A stretch of DNA of 64,000 nucleotides from Polyangiaceae bacterium (GTDB lineage Bacteria > Myxococcota_A > Polyangia > Polyangiales > Polyangiaceae), in contig JAICUB010000005.1 of the NCBI GenBank assembly GCA_025936045.1, positions 62,001-126,000 on the forward strand, read 5' to 3'. Shown one piece after another: positions 62,234 through 64,000 of this stretch. The notes under the pieces are model-generated. The model was not told where the DNA came from. It was given only the letters and a program-made list of their open reading frames with translations, and ran no database searches. How positions within the stretch are numbered: the stretch's first letter is position 1; each line of letters opens with the position of its first letter. The translations under genes were made by a program, and so were the position numbers.

Positions 62234-63562
62234 ATGATCGGTCGGGACGAAATCGAGCGCGCGGCAGAACTCTTCCAGATCCATCCATCGCATGTGCAGC
62301 GGGACTACGTGCACGGGTGGTTGCTCTCTGGACTGTTCTCGTCCAGCGAGCTGGCGTCCCGCCTCGTGCTGAAAGGCGGGAATTGTCTCCGGAAGGGATA
62401 CTTTCAAAACTTCAGGTACTCCCGCGATCTCGACTTCACAACACCAGGCGCGCTGGACCACGATCTGCTCGGCAGGGAACTTAACCAAGTCTGCACGCGG
62501 GTAAGCGACGCTACCGGAGTGCGATTTGAGCTCGCGCGCACGCGGGTCGATGAAAAACGCGAAGTAGACGAGAAGCGGATTTCTCAAGCTCGCGTCTACT
62601 TTCAAGATTTCTATGGAACGGAAACCGAGCTGGTCCTGTCAGTTCGAGTAGACGTCGCCGAATTCGACCGACTGCACCTGCCGCCTGCACGTCAGCCTCT
62701 CATCCATCCGTATAGCGACGCGGCGTCTTGCTCGGCGTCGATCTCCTGCGTGAAGCTGGAGGAACTATTGGCAACCAAAATGCGTTGCCTGCTGCAGCGG
62801 CGCCACATTGCGGACCTGTTTGATCTCGCGTATTCAACGTACAGCAGTAGCTATTCACTCAATCTCACCGAGTTGCTGGCGGTATTTTTTCGAATCACCG
62901 TCTTTCGCGGCGCCGCTGCCGTCGTAAAGGGGCTCTTCCTAGACCTACCCCTCGATGCGCTCGGAAAGTTCTGGGCCAACTACATCGACTGTCCTGCTGA
63001 GGTTCGGTTCTCGTTCGATACTGCAAAGGCCCGGCTACTGGACCTAGTCGAAAAATTACTTCCCGGTAGGGCGGAACGGCATCACTCGACTGTTTTTTTC
63101 CCGTCCGCGATGCGCAATCCGATCATGGAGGCCGCGGACTCTTTGACGATGCTCCGTTTGACATATGACGGGTCCACGAGACTCGTCGAGCCCTATTCTC
63201 TCGTGTTCAAAACCAAGAAAGGGGGCGATTCTCACGAGTACTTGTATGCCTACGACACGACAGGGGGACGCTCCGGGCCCGGGCTGAAGAGCTTTCTGCC
63301 CGGTCGAGTCCACGCATTGGAGAATACTGACCAGAAATTTGAACCGCGCCACGAAGTGCACCTCCGTCAGGCAGGTGGTGCGGAGACAGCCCGGGCATTC
63401 GAGGGGGTTTCACGGCCTGGGGCACAAAGGTCGTCGCGATACGTCGTCGAATGCTCGAACTGTGGAAAGCGGTTCTACCGATCCAAAGCGGGGACCACGA
63501 TCAAGGCACACCTCGATGGCAGCGGCCGGCGATGCAGCGGCCGTCGCGGCTCGTATGTCTGA
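62234..63562 (+). CDS. AbiEii-type nucleotidyltransferase with extra C-terminal domain and zinc finger
   Basis: A 442-residue protein starting at ATG 62234. The N-terminal 280 residues are an AbiEii/DUF1814 nucleotidyltransferase: LVLKGGNCLRKGYF with Gly 48-49, and RYSRDLDF with the metal pair Asp 65 and Asp 67. The helical LEELLATKMRCLLQRRHIAD part follows. From about 300 is an added domain (MLRLTYDGSTRLVEPYSLVF, EYLYAYDTTGGRSGPGLKSF) that reminds of WYL-type ligand or nucleic-acid sensors. The end has a C-x2-C/H-x7-C finger (CSNCGKRFY, HLDGSGRRC). AbiEii toxins usually pair with an AbiEi antitoxin upstream; none is present. It may be self-regulated, or controlled by its island neighbours (inference). 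Confidence 0.88.
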   Translation: MIGRDEIERAAELFQIHPSHVQRDYVHGWLLSGLFSSSELASRLVLKGGNCLRKGYFQNFRYSRDLDFTTPGALDHDLLGRELNQVCTRVSDATGVRFELARTRVDEKREVDEKRISQARVYFQDFYGTETELVLSVRVDVAEFDRLHLPPARQPLIHPYSDAASCSASISCVKLEELLATKMRCLLQRRHIADLFDLAYSTYSSSYSLNLTELLAVFFRITVFRGAAAVVKGLFLDLPLDALGKFWANYIDCPAEVRFSFDTAKARLLDLVEKLLPGRAERHHSTVFFPSAMRNPIMEAADSLTMLRLTYDGSTRLVEPYSLVFKTKKGGDSHEYLYAYDTTGGRSGPGLKSFLPGRVHALENTDQKFEPRHEVHLRQAGGAETARAFEGVSRPGAQRSSRYVVECSNCGKRFYRSKAGTTIKAHLDGSGRRCSGRRGSYV

Positions 63563-63640
63563 AATTGAACGGCACGAACGGCTCGTTGACGCGGTTGTCG
63601 GTGGCCACGCTCTCGAGGCGCGAAGCGGCGGACCCCGTCG

Positions 63641-64000
63641 TCACTTTTTATGTCCCTTCAAGCGTGTCGGTCGCTTCATCCTTGGCGGCTGGTCCGAGCG
63701 GGGCGACTCGACGAGTGCTTCGGCGATGCGGCGATCACGTTCGAGCTCGCGCTGCAGCTCTTCCTCACTGGGAAGGTACGTCACGTACTTCGCTGCGAAG
63801 AGCTGTTCGTGCTCGTGCAGGATCGAGTAGCGCGCGATGGCCTCGTTCTTCTCGGCGCAGAGGATGAGGCCGATGGTCGGGCCGTCGCCTGGCGTGCGCC
63901 CCTGGGCGTCGAAGAGGCGGACATAGCTGTCCATCTGCCCGACGTCCTGGTGCGTGAGCTTGCCGAGCTTGAGGTCGACGAGCAGGTAGCACTTGAGAAT
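63641..64000 (-). CDS. DUF1016/YhcG-type PDDEXK nuclease, C-terminal part (5' end outside window)
   Basis: The gene runs from the right edge to 63641; about 119 C-terminal residues are visible. YLLVDLKLGKLTHQDVGQMD has the D-x-K of a PDDEXK core followed by the GQM helix, and GDGPTIGLILCAEKNEAIAR and HEQLFAAKYVTYLPSEEEL continue the DUF1016 pattern to the end. The family is found in defence islands and beside restriction systems. It is convergent with the AbiEii-type gene. The N-terminal half and any partner cannot be seen. Confidence 0.85.
   Translation of the reverse strand: MLKCYLLVDLKLGKLTHQDVGQMDSYVRLFDAQGRTPGDGPTIGLILCAEKNEAIARYSILHEHEQLFAAKYVTYLPSEEELQRELERDRRIAEALVESPRSDQPPRMKRPTRLKGHKK

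Overview
The window is about 64 kb of very GC-rich bacterial chromosome with strong GC3 bias. Many long antisense reading frames are only codon-bias shadows. The style points to a large-genome myxobacterium (Myxococcota, probably Polyangiales/Sorangiineae): several Hanks-type Ser/Thr kinases, lipoproteins with Gly/Ser/Thr-rich linkers after the lipobox, three tandem bactofilins, TPR proteins with PEGA-like regions, thrombospondin type 3 repeats and a large Rhs protein. This placement is inferred; no rRNA or tRNA gene was seen, and no CRISPR array.

Left part (1-29.0 kb) is mostly housekeeping and envelope genes in short operons: a partial exported protein, three bactofilins and a TrmH-type methylase; thioredoxin coupled to an Asp-box lipoprotein; purB; a family 2 glycosyltransferase; a DUF6496 protein and Hsp20; a LacI-like sensor without a DNA-binding domain; rhodanese and divergent ribonuclease J; M18 aminopeptidase; an NtrY-like kinase operon with a TlpA-like protein; an amidohydrolase/TSP3 lipoprotein whose start codon overlaps that of divergent uppP; uvrB; argC.

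Middle part (29.2-45.4 kb) holds two related envelope/signalling modules, each with a membrane Ser/Thr kinase, a TPR protein and Cys- or Gly-rich lipoproteins. Between them lie rplM-rpsI and an HD-GYP/receiver/PATAN regulator whose receiver has Glu at the usual phospho-Asp position.

The 45.4-53.5 kb part is an orphan type VI secretion cargo module on the minus strand: a 1403-residue PAAR-like/Rhs protein with an HNH-like C-terminal toxin candidate, VgrG, and a TPR protein. A lipoprotein-type superoxide dismutase and a ChrB-type chromate resistance protein follow.

The right end (56.2-64 kb) is an accessory, defence-like island with less extreme base composition. Four genes on the plus strand are about 60-90 bp apart: a DACNV-type nucleotide-sensor candidate, an Apea-like HEPN ribonuclease candidate, a DUF4062 protein and an AbiEii-type nucleotidyltransferase with extra C-terminal domains. 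The first is split by an IS21-family element flanked by a 4-bp duplication whose removal restores the frame exactly; the third carries a one-base frameshift. A DUF1016-type PDDEXK nuclease runs off the right edge. This sensor/HEPN/AbiEii cluster is the best candidate for an undescribed system, although this copy is damaged.
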